Assembly: GCA_963799105.1 (NCBI GenBank)
Contig: CAWCVR010000001.1
Coordinates: 248,001 to 312,000, forward strand
Reading direction: 5' to 3'
Length of the DNA: 64,000 bases
Source: CAWCVR01 sp963799105
GTDB taxonomy: Bacteria; Acidobacteriota; Terriglobia; Bryobacterales; Bryobacteraceae
This document shows, piece by piece, positions 35,152-43,654 of the stretch (the stretch's first letter is position 1; every line of letters begins with the position of its first letter). Position numbers and translations under genes: made by a program. The notes beneath the pieces were generated by a model. The model did no database searches. It was given only the letters and a program-made list of their open reading frames with translations, and was not told the DNA's origin.

Positions 35152-35877
35152 TTGCTCTTGCGCCGCAGTTTGGTTGTCTTCATCGCCCTCGCTTCGGCCG
35201 CCCTCTCATACGCGGCTGAGACGCCCATCCCTCCATCGCCCACCCAGTGGGTCACGGACACCGCGAACTTCCTGTCGCCGGATACGGTGCGCGCGCTGGA
35301 CGCACGCCTCGCCGCCTACGAGCAGGCTACCGGCCATCAGTTGATTGTGTACATCAGCCCCACCACGGGCGATGTGCCGATCGAGGACTGGGCCGTCCGG
35401 GCCTTTGCGAAATGGAAGGTGGGCCGTAAGGGGCTGGATGACGGGCTGGCCCTGTTCATCATGCCCCAGGATCGTAAGATGTGGATCGAGGTCGGCTACG
35501 GGCTCGAAGCCGTAGTGCCCGATGCGATCGCGTCCCGTGTGATCAACGAGGTGCTGGCGCCTGGGATTCAGGCCGGCCATCCCGATGACGCGGTAACGGC
35601 GGCGATCGACTCGCTGACCGGAGCGATCGGCGGGCAGGCCGGTGCGCCGCCGCCCACGCGGCCGCCCGCGCAGTCGAAGCCGTTAACCCTGTTCCAGTGG
35701 ATCTTCTACGGCATCGTCGCCATCCTGATCCTGGCCTTCGCGATTACCCATCCGGCACTAGCCTTCTACTTCCTGGCCAGCATCATGTCCGGCGGCGGCG
35801 GCGGTGGCGGGGGAGGCGGCGGATTTAGCGGGGGCGGCGGACGGAGCGGCGGCGGAGGAGCGGGCGGCTCATGGTAA
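35152..35877 (+). CDS. TPM-domain membrane protein with Gly-rich tail (YgcG-like)
   Basis: 241 residues from TTG 35152 with GAGGTGAAG 10 bases upstream. A Sec signal (VVFIALASAALSYAAE) is followed by a TPM domain (VTDTANFLSPDTVRALDARL … VGYGLEAVVPDAIASRVINE), a membrane helix (WIFYGIVAILILAFAITHPA) and a Gly/Ser tail (GGGGGGFSGGGGRSGG). TPM domains are linked to photosystem II repair in plants and to membrane protein quality in bacteria; the LemA-TPM cassette is common but its role is not established. It overlaps the next gene by 7 bases. Confidence 0.88.
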   Translation: MLLRRSLVVFIALASAALSYAAETPIPPSPTQWVTDTANFLSPDTVRALDARLAAYEQATGHQLIVYISPTTGDVPIEDWAVRAFAKWKVGRKGLDDGLALFIMPQDRKMWIEVGYGLEAVVPDAIASRVINEVLAPGIQAGHPDDAVTAAIDSLTGAIGGQAGAPPPTRPPAQSKPLTLFQWIFYGIVAILILAFAITHPALAFYFLASIMSGGGGGGGGGGGFSGGGGRSGGGGAGGSW

Positions 35878-36299
35878 CCATCGACAAGGACCGGATCAAG
35901 CAAGCGATTCAGAAGGCCGAGAGGCGGACTTCCGGCGAGATCCGCGTTTCCGTGTCACCGCTATTCTGGGGCGACGTTCGGAAGGCCGCCGAGAAGGCAT
36001 TCGAGCGGCTGGGCATGACCGCCACGAAGCATCGCAATGCCGTGTTGCTCTTCGTTGTGCCGGCTCGCCGCAAGTTCGTCGTGTTGGGCGACCGCGGCAT
36101 CCACGAGAAGGTCGGCCAGGAGTTCTGGCATCGCATCGTCCGCACCGTGACCGAAAAGCTGAAACAAGGCGATTATACGGGCGGCCTTGTGGCCGGAATC
36201 GAAGCGGTCGGCGAAGACCTGGCAAAGCATTTCCCCTACGACGCCACCGGCGACACGAACGAGTTGCCGGATGACGTCGACTTCGGCCCCGGGAGCTGA
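35871..36299 (+). CDS. TPM-domain protein, soluble
   Basis: 142 residues, a lone TPM domain without signal or membrane helix: IKQAIQKAERRTSGEIRVSV, KHRNAVLLFVVPARRKFVVL, GDRGIHEKVGQEFWHRI, GLVAGIEAVGEDLAKHFPY. It is the third gene of the LemA-TPM-TPM cassette; the 7-base overlap implies translational coupling. It would be the cytoplasmic partner of the membrane-bound TPM protein; this is inference. Confidence 0.85.
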   Translation: MVTIDKDRIKQAIQKAERRTSGEIRVSVSPLFWGDVRKAAEKAFERLGMTATKHRNAVLLFVVPARRKFVVLGDRGIHEKVGQEFWHRIVRTVTEKLKQGDYTGGLVAGIEAVGEDLAKHFPYDATGDTNELPDDVDFGPGS

Positions 36300-36314
36300 G
36301 GCGCTATTGGGCGG

Positions 36315-36334
36315 GACAGGCGCCGTCGCCTGTC
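36315..36334. terminator. Hairpin between convergent genes
   Basis: Arms gacaggcg / cgcctgtc with a 4-base loop, lying between the TPM stop (36299) and the esterase stop (36342). It resembles one arm of element B. No T run follows, so its efficiency is uncertain. Confidence 0.5.
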
Positions 36335-36341
36335 ATTCGTG

Positions 36342-37223
36342 TCACTTCGACACCTTGGTCAGCCACCCGTTCACCTTCAGCCACTCCTCCAGTCGGTCCA
36401 GGTAGCGATCCGCGCCGCCGCCCTTCTTCCCGAAGCCGTGCTGGCCAGTCTGGAATACGTGCAGTTCGGCAGGCCGCCCGGCTCTTCTCCAAGCGCCAAA
36501 CAGGTCGATCGACCCCTGGTATCCGACCGACTGGTCGTCCGCCGCCACGGCTATGAACAGCGGCGGCGCTCCTTCCGGCGGCGGATTCGAACTCGCGCCG
36601 GCGGCGTAGATCGGGGCGGCGAAATCCGGCCTTCCATCGGCGGGCCCGTACACCGTCGAGAGAACCACCGCGCCTCCGGCCGAGTAACCGATGATGCCGA
36701 TCCGATCGGGGAGCACGCCGAATTCGGCGGCACGCTGCCGCAGCAGCCGCACGGCTTGTTGCCCGTCCGCGCCGCCCATCTCACGCACGTTTTGGCCCGC
36801 CTGCGGACCTGTGGTGGCAGGCCCCCTTCCGGCCGCGGCAGGTGGCGCATCGGGGTCGACATAGGTCGTGCGGTACTTCAAGACAAACGCGTCCACACCC
36901 ATCTGGTTCAGCCGTTTGGCGACATCCACTCCTTCATAGGACATCATCAGCGTCCGGAAACCGCCGCCCGGCGCGACAATCATCGCCGTTCCCACCGCGG
37001 TGGCCTTCTCAGCCGGGTAATAGAGCAGCACCGGCCGAACGATGTTTTGCGCCTGCGGCCGGTCCGTGGTGCCGGCGGTTCTCTCCGGATAGTTCCAGTT
37101 CTCCGAACCGGGAGCCACACCCGGATACAGCGGGATTTCACGAGCCGGCGGGGCCAGTTGAGCCCAGCCCGCGAGCGCCGATCCAGCCAGAAGACAGATC
37201 TTTGGAAGGTTCACCCTCGGCAT
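36342..37223 (-). CDS. Exported alpha/beta hydrolase, acetyl-xylan-esterase-like
   Basis: A 293-residue secreted esterase of the AXE/BD-FAE type, which removes acetyl or feruloyl groups from plant polysaccharides. ATG 37223 follows AGAGG; the signal peptide ends near ALAGWAQ. Motifs are MIVAPGGGF (oxyanion region), IGIIGYSAGGAVV (nucleophile Ser), AVAADDQSVG (Asp) and TGQHGFGKKG (His). The repeated 'EIPLYPGVAPGSENW' opening is typical of this clade. It is the only gene on its strand before the Hsp70-like gene. Confidence 0.8.
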   Translation of the reverse strand: MPRVNLPKICLLAGSALAGWAQLAPPAREIPLYPGVAPGSENWNYPERTAGTTDRPQAQNIVRPVLLYYPAEKATAVGTAMIVAPGGGFRTLMMSYEGVDVAKRLNQMGVDAFVLKYRTTYVDPDAPPAAAGRGPATTGPQAGQNVREMGGADGQQAVRLLRQRAAEFGVLPDRIGIIGYSAGGAVVLSTVYGPADGRPDFAAPIYAAGASSNPPPEGAPPLFIAVAADDQSVGYQGSIDLFGAWRRAGRPAELHVFQTGQHGFGKKGGGADRYLDRLEEWLKVNGWLTKVSK

Positions 37224-37257
37224 TCGAAACCTCTTTCTCGGACAGTGATATGTTACA

Positions 37258-38842
37258 TCACGAGCGTTCCCAGCCGTGCTTGACGGAGATCGGCTCTGCC
37301 GCCCGCGGCGCCCGGTTCGACCAGCAGCCGAGCGTATACTCACGATGGTACGCGGCCGAGCGATTCCGGATTGTCACCTTCACGATGCCGCTCGAATCGC
37401 ACGAGTATTCCTCTTCCGCTTCGCAGTCTATGCCTTCGCCGTTGCGGCTCACTTCAGCCAGTGCCATGTCACCGGCGCCGCGCAGCGCCGGGTCGAAGGG
37501 AAACTGGATGTCGTCCCACAATGTGAGGTCGCCCGAGGGCTGGCCGTCCTCGCCGATTCGCGACGCCTCCGCGTAGCGGAAGTGGCCGATGTTGTGGACC
37601 GGCCGGTAGGAGCGCACCACACGCAGCGGAGGCGCGCCGCGCGGCGGCAGTTCCAAGCCGCCGGGGAAGATCGGATCGAACGCCACGGCGCGGCCGTGGT
37701 CGGCTTCGCGCCATACCCCGAAGTGCCGCGCGAAGCGGTCGCGCAGCACATAGCCGGAGCCGGCATCGGCGCCGATGGCAAGGCCGATAGCGGTGGCCGA
37801 GCGCATGTAGGCGGAGCGCCGCACGCTCCGTCCGAAAGTCTCCTTGAGCACGCGCGCCACGGCGGGAAGTTCGGAGCCGCCGCCGGTCACGTAGAGCGCT
37901 TCGATTGGCCGGCCGGGGTTCGCCGCAAGCAGTTCCTCCACCACCTTCGCCGTCCGTTCCACCAGCGGGCGGCAGCGCTCGTAGAACTGCGCCACGGCGA
38001 TCGAAACCTCACCCCAGGCCTTCGCGAACGGGCTCCAGATCCACGACAATGCGGCGCGTATTGGGATTGATCGCTTCTTTGCGCTCGCGGCACTCCTCCA
38101 GCAGGCGGAACGCCTCTGAATCCGAAAACGCTGCGCGCCCGGCCGCGCAGCCCGCCGTCTCCAGCGCCAGGGCGGCCAGGATTTCGTCGAAGTCGTCGCC
38201 GCCCACATCGGCAAGGCCGGCGCTGGCCACCACGGTGTGGGTGTCGTCCTGCATCTCGACCAGCGAGGCGTCGAAGGTGCCGCCGCCGAGGTCGTACACC
38301 AGCAGCGACCGTCGCGGAGATCCCTTGCGCCGTCCCCGTTCGCGATGGCCGAACTCCACGCTCGCCGCCGAGGGCTCGTTGAGCATGCCCAGCACATGGA
38401 AGCCCGCTGCGCGGAAAGCGTCCGCCGTCAGAAATCGCTGGTTGCCGTTGGCATTGGCAGGCACGCCGATCATGGCCTCGACCGGCTCGCCGGGATCGAG
38501 CGCCAGCGTGGAAGCCTGGCGCAACTGCCGGTGGAACGCCGACAGCAGCCCGGTTGCCAGTTCCATCACCGGCACCGCGCGGCCGGCGAGGACCAGCCGC
38601 GCAGTGGGGCCGGCGCGTTTCAGCAGCCGCTTGAGCGAGCGCAACACCGTCCAACCGCGATCGCCCTGCACCTCCCACGCGCTCCAGCCGAAGCGGCGTT
38701 CGTCAGCGCGTATCGCCACGAGCGGCGGGAACCACTCGCGCGTCTGGCCATCGGGCGATTCGAGACCGGCCAGCGGGTAGTTTCCACGGTCCGCCGCGGC
38801 GGCTACGATACGCGTGGTGCCGAAATCGATTCCCAGTCTCAT
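37258..38842 (-). pseudogene. Frameshifted Hsp70/DnaK-like ATPase
   Basis: The nucleotide-binding domain begins at the ATG (RLGIDFGTTRIVAAAADRG) and includes LLVYDLGGGTFDASLVEMQ; the frame then breaks at a CCCC run (38012-38015 on the plus strand) and continues as GEVSIAVAQFYERCRPLVER and YVTGGGSELPAVARVLKET to the stop at 37258. Deleting one base restores about 527 residues, shorter than DnaK (about 640) because the C-terminal lid is replaced by a beta-rich tail. This is a specialised Hsp70 relative, not the housekeeping DnaK; no grpE or dnaJ is nearby. Confidence 0.78.
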
Positions 38843-38928
38843 CGGGACGCTCCAACGCCGGCAATCTTAACGCCCTGGAAAGCGCCGCGGTGCACAGACT
38901 CGCCTGCGGCCCTTGTGCCGGGCAGCCG

Positions 38929-39984
38929 CTAAACCGGCTTCTGCCAGCTTGTGATCTGGTCCCAGGTTTTGGGCAGTTGATAAGTCCTGGCGACGTCTTT
39001 GATGGGCGGCCCAAGGATCTCGATCCTGCTCAAATCCCCTTCGCCGCGGTCCCCCGCCGCGATGCAGTAAGTCAGGTAGCCGATCTTGCCGACGTCAACG
39101 CCCATGAGTTCCGCGCCCACGCGGTCGGCGGCAAGCCAATCCATGCTGGCCACGCAGACTCTCTGGTTCACGGGCGTTCCATTCACCGGGCCGGTGCCTT
39201 CCATGCCTTCGTACCCGTCGATCACCGCCAGGTGCGGATGCAGTTTCGGCGAGAGGGCAAAGAGATTGTAGTTGATACCGTGCGAGCCGCCGCCGTGGGT
39301 GAGGGGCTTGTCGGACCTCCCGCCGCCCGCGCCGCCGGGGCGAAGACCGGCGCCCGCGTCCTTGATGGGCGCGCCAACCACGATGTTCTTCAGCGACAGG
39401 GTGATGCCCACGAGGTCGTGCGTTTTGAGCTTGGCCGCGGAAACGATGAAGTTGTTCGGATCGAGCATCAGCTTGGACATGCGGCAGGCATGCGGCTGGA
39501 AGTCCTTTTGGTCGATGCAATGGAGAATCGTGAAACCCTCGGTGTCGAGGTCGATCAGCTTCACGCCGTATTTGCCTGCGAACTTGTTGTAGCCGTAATT
39601 GGCGAAACTGACGACAGCCGAACCGTTGGCCGGCGACTCGGCGATGGCGACGTTCGTCTTGCCGATGGACTTCAGGAATTCCAGGATGCCTTCCAGATTG
39701 TCGGCGTGGCTGGCGCACAGCGGCTTGTCGATGATGACGTTGTTGGGTTTGACGATGACGCGCTTGCTCCCGATGGCGTCGGCGATTTCTTTCTTGAACG
39801 GCTGCAGCGCCTGGAACGCGATGTTGGCGCGGTCCTCGCCGGTGGTCAGCGCGACACGGCTGGTGAACTTCCCGGCGGCAGCGGGGGTGGCCGAAGACGC
39901 CGCTTCGGCGGCCAGCGCGGCAGTACTGCCAAGCAGGCAGGTTTTCAGGAAATCTCTGCGGGGGGTAAAGCAGTCAGTTGTCAT
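38929..39984 (-). CDS. Tat-exported DUF362 protein (second copy)
   Basis: 351 residues with a Tat signal (CFTPRRDFLKTCLLGSTAAL). DUF362 landmarks are KRVIVKPNNVIIDKP, HADNLEGILEFLKSIGKTNV, FIVSAAKLKTHDLVGITLSL with KNIVVGAPI, and DWLAADRVGAELMGVD. As in the copy at 17171, no ferredoxin-like CxxC cluster is present. ATG 39984 is chosen as nearest to the signal; ATG 40002 is possible. Role unknown; the Lys-Pro-Asn motif hints at ligand binding only. Confidence 0.8.
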   Translation of the reverse strand: MTTDCFTPRRDFLKTCLLGSTAALAAEAASSATPAAAGKFTSRVALTTGEDRANIAFQALQPFKKEIADAIGSKRVIVKPNNVIIDKPLCASHADNLEGILEFLKSIGKTNVAIAESPANGSAVVSFANYGYNKFAGKYGVKLIDLDTEGFTILHCIDQKDFQPHACRMSKLMLDPNNFIVSAAKLKTHDLVGITLSLKNIVVGAPIKDAGAGLRPGGAGGGRSDKPLTHGGGSHGINYNLFALSPKLHPHLAVIDGYEGMEGTGPVNGTPVNQRVCVASMDWLAADRVGAELMGVDVGKIGYLTYCIAAGDRGEGDLSRIEILGPPIKDVARTYQLPKTWDQITSWQKPV

Positions 39985-40012
39985 AACCAAACTCGGCTCC
40001 ATTGTAGCAATC

Positions 40013-40099
40013 GGCATGGACGATATCTTCGTCGAACGCTTGTGGGGCTTGCACCACAGCCTCGAATGCCGGACGCCGCCGGCGGTCTGCCTGGCCTGA
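40013..40099 (+). pseudogene. Remnant of an IS3-family transposase with internal deletion
   Basis: The plus frame reads GMDDIFVERLWG directly followed by LHHSLECRTPPAVCLA and a stop. Both pieces are hallmarks of the IS3 OrfB C-terminus: 'DNiFvERLWRSLKYE' and 'HqsLgyRTPaevy'. The roughly 35 residues between them are missing, so this is a deleted fossil. It lies in the divergent gap 39985-40303, which otherwise holds only a promoter. Confidence 0.7.
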
Positions 40100-40156
40100 G
40101 GGTAACCGGCAGCGGCCGCTTCTCCGGTGTCCCTTCAATCGCGGTTCCTTCCCCGG

Positions 40157-40184
40157 TTCCAGTGGACGCGGTTGGGAGTATAAT
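40157..40184 (+). promoter_or_regulatory. Candidate sigma70 promoter for the GH140-like gene
   Basis: TTCCAG (40157-40162), a 16-base spacer and a perfect TATAAT (40179-40184). The transcript would start near 40191 and leave a leader of about 113 bases before the ATG at 40304. The -35 is weak. Confidence 0.45.
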
Positions 40185-40303
40185 CGCTCGTGACCCGGAG
40201 TTCGAAGTGGAAATCCCGGGCAAGGCCCGATTTGCCGGCTGCTCTGAGTCCTCGCGCGGCGCCGGCGGGGGCGGGTGGCGGATGGTATCGAAAGGAGTCT
40301 CCC

Positions 40304-41677
40304 ATGCTTGTGCGAAAGATCTGTCCGGCAGTTCTGCTGGCTCTGATCGCCGTGGTTGAGCTGTCGGCTCAGAGCAAGCCGCTGCCCCGGCTGCGGGTAT
40401 CCGAGAACGGCCGCTTCTTCGTCAAAGAGGGCGGTGCTCCGTTCTTCTATCTCGGGGATACGGCCTGGTGCCTGTTCACGCGGCCCACACATGAGGAAGT
40501 CGACCGCTACCTCACGGATAGGGCGTCGAAGGGCTTTACGGTGATTCAAGGCGTCTTCCTGATTTGGGACGGCCTCAGGCGGCCCAATCCCCTCGGCCAG
40601 ACTCTGCTGGTCGACGGGAATGCGGCCCAGATCAACCAGGCCTTTTTCGAGAACGCCGATTACATCGTCAACAAGGCGGAGTCCCTCGGCCTCTATGTCC
40701 TGATCCTGCCTCTATGGGCCAAGACCTTTCTCGGTAGGGAACCTTATCTTTTCGACCCAACCACCGCTTACGACTACGGCAAGTTCATCGGGGCGCGCTA
40801 TCGCCAGAAGCCGGTGCTCTGGATGCTGGGAGGCGACCGGCCGGGAAAGGGCGTGGAGGAGGTCACCGCTGCCATGGCGCGCGGATTGAGGGACGGAGAC
40901 GGCGGAGCGCAACTGGTGTCGTACCATCCCACCGGGAGACAGAGTTCGTCCATGTGGTTCCACAACGAGTCCTGGCTGGATTTCAACTCGATTCAATCCG
41001 GTCACTCCTCTCAAAACCGGAATTACGAGCTGGTCGCCTCCGACTATCAGTTGAAGCCGGCGAAGCCGGTAATTGACGCCGAGGCGGGGTACGAGAACAT
41101 CACCGACGGACTGAAGCAGGCCGTGCCCGATATCAAGAGACTTGGCGCCTGGGATGTCCGGCGTTATGGCTACCTGGCCGTTCTTGCCGGGGCGGCGGGA
41201 TACGCCTACGGCTGCGGCGAGGTCTACGAATTCTGGAAGCCCGGGATGCAGCAGACACGCTGGATGGCGGGATTGCCCTGGCAGGAGTCCATGCAACTCC
41301 CCGGCGCGTCTCAAATGAAGCACCTGAGGGCTCTGATCGAATCCAGGCCGATGCTCGTCCGCATCCCGGATCAGTCCATGCTCGTTAGCGACCCTATGGC
41401 TACCACCGACCGCATTCAGGCGGCCCGCGCATCGGATGGGAGCTACGCGTTTATCTACACCGCCTCCGGCCGCCCCATCGAGGTTCGCCTGGACTCCATG
41501 TCGGGCAAGACTATCCGGGCCTCCTGGTACGATCCCCGGACAGGCGCATCGAAGTCATTGGGCGAGTTCCCAAGGACCGCCACCCGCGAGTTCAAGCCTC
41601 CGTCAAGCGGAGAGAACAACGATTGGGTCCTGGTGCTGGACGCCGCCGCCAGTAAGTTCCCCGTCCCCGGAGAGTGA
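40304..41677 (+). CDS. Exported DUF4038 glycoside hydrolase, GH140-like (apiosidase-type)
   Basis: 457 residues. ATG 40304 follows AAAGGAG; Sec signal ILRC-less form ICPAVLLALIAVVELSAQ. The DUF4038 TIM barrel shows FFYLGDTAWCLFTRPTHEE, GLYVLILPLWAKTFLG, VLWMLGGDRPG (probable acid/base Asp) and PVIDAEAGYEN (probable nucleophile). A small C-terminal collagen-binding-like beta domain follows (YAFIYTASGRPIEVRLDS … WYDPRTGASKSLGEF). GH140 members cleave apiose links of rhamnogalacturonan II. With the GH106-type enzyme this suggests pectin side-chain use; the substrate is inferred. Confidence 0.8.
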   Translation: MLVRKICPAVLLALIAVVELSAQSKPLPRLRVSENGRFFVKEGGAPFFYLGDTAWCLFTRPTHEEVDRYLTDRASKGFTVIQGVFLIWDGLRRPNPLGQTLLVDGNAAQINQAFFENADYIVNKAESLGLYVLILPLWAKTFLGREPYLFDPTTAYDYGKFIGARYRQKPVLWMLGGDRPGKGVEEVTAAMARGLRDGDGGAQLVSYHPTGRQSSSMWFHNESWLDFNSIQSGHSSQNRNYELVASDYQLKPAKPVIDAEAGYENITDGLKQAVPDIKRLGAWDVRRYGYLAVLAGAAGYAYGCGEVYEFWKPGMQQTRWMAGLPWQESMQLPGASQMKHLRALIESRPMLVRIPDQSMLVSDPMATTDRIQAARASDGSYAFIYTASGRPIEVRLDSMSGKTIRASWYDPRTGASKSLGEFPRTATREFKPPSSGENNDWVLVLDAAASKFPVPGE

Positions 41678-41717
41678 AGCGGACTTGCGCCGCCCTGCCT
41701 CGCTCCGCGCCATCGTC

Positions 41718-41978
41718 CAGGTCTTCGACCGTGTAATTTGGCGTCTTTGCCGGGCCGCTCGCTCAGAAGCTGTGAGGAAATCGGTTGGCAGGCGGAAGCG
41801 CCTGCCCCACCTCGCTGCAAGTCCTTCGAGTGCAATGTGGGACAGACGCTTTCGTCTGTCAACCCGGCAGTCCGGCCGATTTCTTCACAGCTTCTCACGC
41901 TCGCGGTTCCGTTCGGAACCTCGAGCGTGAGCGAGCGGCCCGTGGCAAAGGAAGAGTATCTTGCGGTCATGGCACTAG
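41718..41978 (+). repeat. Element A copy 3, interrupted by element B2
   Basis: Complete A element (left end caggtcttcgaccgtg, right end ggtcatggcactag) split in its first arm by the 129-bp element B. It lies between the GH140-like stop and the aldose epimerase stop; the right-end CTAG supplies that gene's TAG stop codon (41975). Confidence 0.9.
41766..41894 (+). mobile_element. MITE-like element B, copy 2
   Basis: 129 bp, the same length as copy 1. The inverted ends are gaagctgtgaggaaatcgg and ccgatttcttcacagcttc (one mismatch), flanked by TCA duplications (41763-41765, 41895-41897). It is inserted in the same arm position of element A as B1 but in the opposite orientation relative to A. Confidence 0.88.
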
Positions 41979-43033
41979 ATCCCGCTGGCGCGCACCCAGA
42001 AACTCCCGGTCCAGCGTGCACCGGCGGGAATGCTCTCGAACCCCGCATACTTTCCCTCGTGCGCCAGGTTGGCGCCGCTGGTGATGGCGGTCATCGGCTC
42101 GAAGCAGATGAACTCGCGCGTCTGGCCCGGAGGCGGGGCGGGTTCCCAAACCACGGCCACCGGGTACTTCGGCCCGAACATCGTCTCGACAACGCGGCCC
42201 GCCGCTTCGATGGAGAAGTGGGCGCGGCCCGCGGAATCGCGCTCCAGGTCGATAAAGCCGTCATCGAGGGTGCGGCCCTTGAGCGCGAGCGGCGATGGCA
42301 GATCCATCGGCACGAACTTTCCGGTGGGGATGAGCCGCTCGTCGGCCACCACCCGCTGGCGCGCCGGAATGCGCGCCACCCATTCGTCGCGCGGAATGCC
42401 GGGGATGCGGTAGTAGGGATGGAAGCCCACCATCAGCGGCATGGGCTGCGAGCTGAGGTTGATGACCGTCAGCCGCACTTCGAGGACGCCCTTGGCCAAG
42501 CTGTAGGTCATCTCGTATTCGTGGGCGAACGGCCATTGCGCCATCAGGTCCGGTTCCTTCCAGAACTCCAGGCGGCTGGTGACGCGGGCGGAATCGGCGT
42601 CGGCTGCCACCTGGATCACGTGCCATAGCGGCGAGTTGCCCAGCAGGCCGTGCATCGGCAGGGCGCCGCGCAGGTTGCCCAGCCCCATGTTGAACGCGTA
42701 CTTTTTGCCGTTGGCCCAGAAGCCCAGTTCGGTCATCCGGTTGGCCCACGGCGCCAGCAGCGGAATGGCGCATTGCCCGGGCTGCCTCGCGAACTCGCCG
42801 GCGTCGGCGTAAGGAAAATACAGGATGTTCTGGCCATGCACCTTCATTTCGTAGGCGAAGTTGCCTATCGAAGGGACAATCGAGACTTCCACCCCGTGAG
42901 CCGCGTCGCTCAGCCGCACCACGGCGATCCCGTGGTCCTCGGTCTGCCGCGCGGTATAAGGCTGGGCCAGGCTGGACACCGTGGCCAGCAGGAGAGCGGC
43001 GATCCCCAAAACCTTTGCTTGCATATGTCCCAT
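41975..43033 (-). CDS. Exported aldose 1-epimerase family protein
   Basis: 352 residues. ATG 43033 has AGGA 4 bases upstream; Sec signal VLGIAALLLATVSSLAQ. The galactose-mutarotase fold shows AIPLLAPWANRM, LPMHGLLGNSPLW (catalytic-type His), MVGFHPYYRIPGI (second His) and FICFEPMTAITSG (Glu). It would interconvert sugar anomers released by the nearby exported hydrolases. Residue His-Pro-Tyr-Tyr is the classical motif. ATG 43024 is an alternative start. The stop codon lies in the end of repeat A3. Confidence 0.82.
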   Translation of the reverse strand: MGHMQAKVLGIAALLLATVSSLAQPYTARQTEDHGIAVVRLSDAAHGVEVSIVPSIGNFAYEMKVHGQNILYFPYADAGEFARQPGQCAIPLLAPWANRMTELGFWANGKKYAFNMGLGNLRGALPMHGLLGNSPLWHVIQVAADADSARVTSRLEFWKEPDLMAQWPFAHEYEMTYSLAKGVLEVRLTVINLSSQPMPLMVGFHPYYRIPGIPRDEWVARIPARQRVVADERLIPTGKFVPMDLPSPLALKGRTLDDGFIDLERDSAGRAHFSIEAAGRVVETMFGPKYPVAVVWEPAPPPGQTREFICFEPMTAITSGANLAHEGKYAGFESIPAGARWTGSFWVRASGI

Positions 43034-43308
43034 ATTGTCCTGGCTCGCCGGCCGTTCGCAAGTCGGGCGGGTTCGCCGCATCCAGGTTCGCGGCGCCGGA
43101 CCATTATGCCTCCGCCACCCGTGTAATCTGTGATGAGATGAGCGGACGTAGCGAGACTTATGTGGATTGCTTTCGCCGCCCTACTCTCGGCCGCACAGTC
43201 AGGTAACCCGCCACCATGCAAGGCCAGCCCGGCATTAGGTTAGGAAACCTGTGCCGCCGGCTGGCGGTGGGGTAGGGGGAAGGGACGGGCACAGCGGCAT
43301 CGGGCGGC
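43034..43308. other. Intergenic, no recognised gene
   Basis: Nothing recognisable as coding or structured RNA. With the element A copy at 43309-43436 and the stretch 43437-43654 it forms a 621-base gap between the epimerase gene and cstA. Confidence 0.5.
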
Positions 43309-43436
43309 CAGGTCTTCGACCGTGTGATTAGGTGCCATTACCGGGCCGCTCGCTCACGCTCGCGGTTCCGGACAGAACCGCGAGCGTGAGCGAGCGGCCC
43401 GTGGCAAAGGAACAGTATCTTGCGGTCACGGCACTA
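43309..43436 (+). repeat. Element A copy 4 (full, 128 bp)
   Basis: Uninterrupted element: left end caggtcttcgaccgtgtg, arm ccgggccgctcgctcacgct, centre ggacagaacc, inverted arm, right end tgcggtcacggcactag. It serves as the empty-site reference for both element B insertions. It lies in the 621-base gap upstream of cstA. Confidence 0.92.
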
Positions 43437-43654
43437 GAGCGTGCGGGGCGGAAATGGTATCTGTGGAATGCGCTGGAAATGCGGGATTCCCCGGTTTTGG
43501 ACCTTTCCGGGCTGCCCGCGGGGACGAGAGTTGGCCCCATCCCGGGCCGCTGGAGTCGCCCGCGTTGGAAGAGTCAGACCGGCGGCTTCGGTTGCGCCAT
43601 TGCAAGTAGAATCGTTGGCCGCCAGGAGACTAAAATGGAAATCCTGGTTGAAAC

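Noticed and set aside
37258..38842. Housekeeping DnaK
   Set aside because: Too short, with an unusual tail and no grpE/dnaJ partner.
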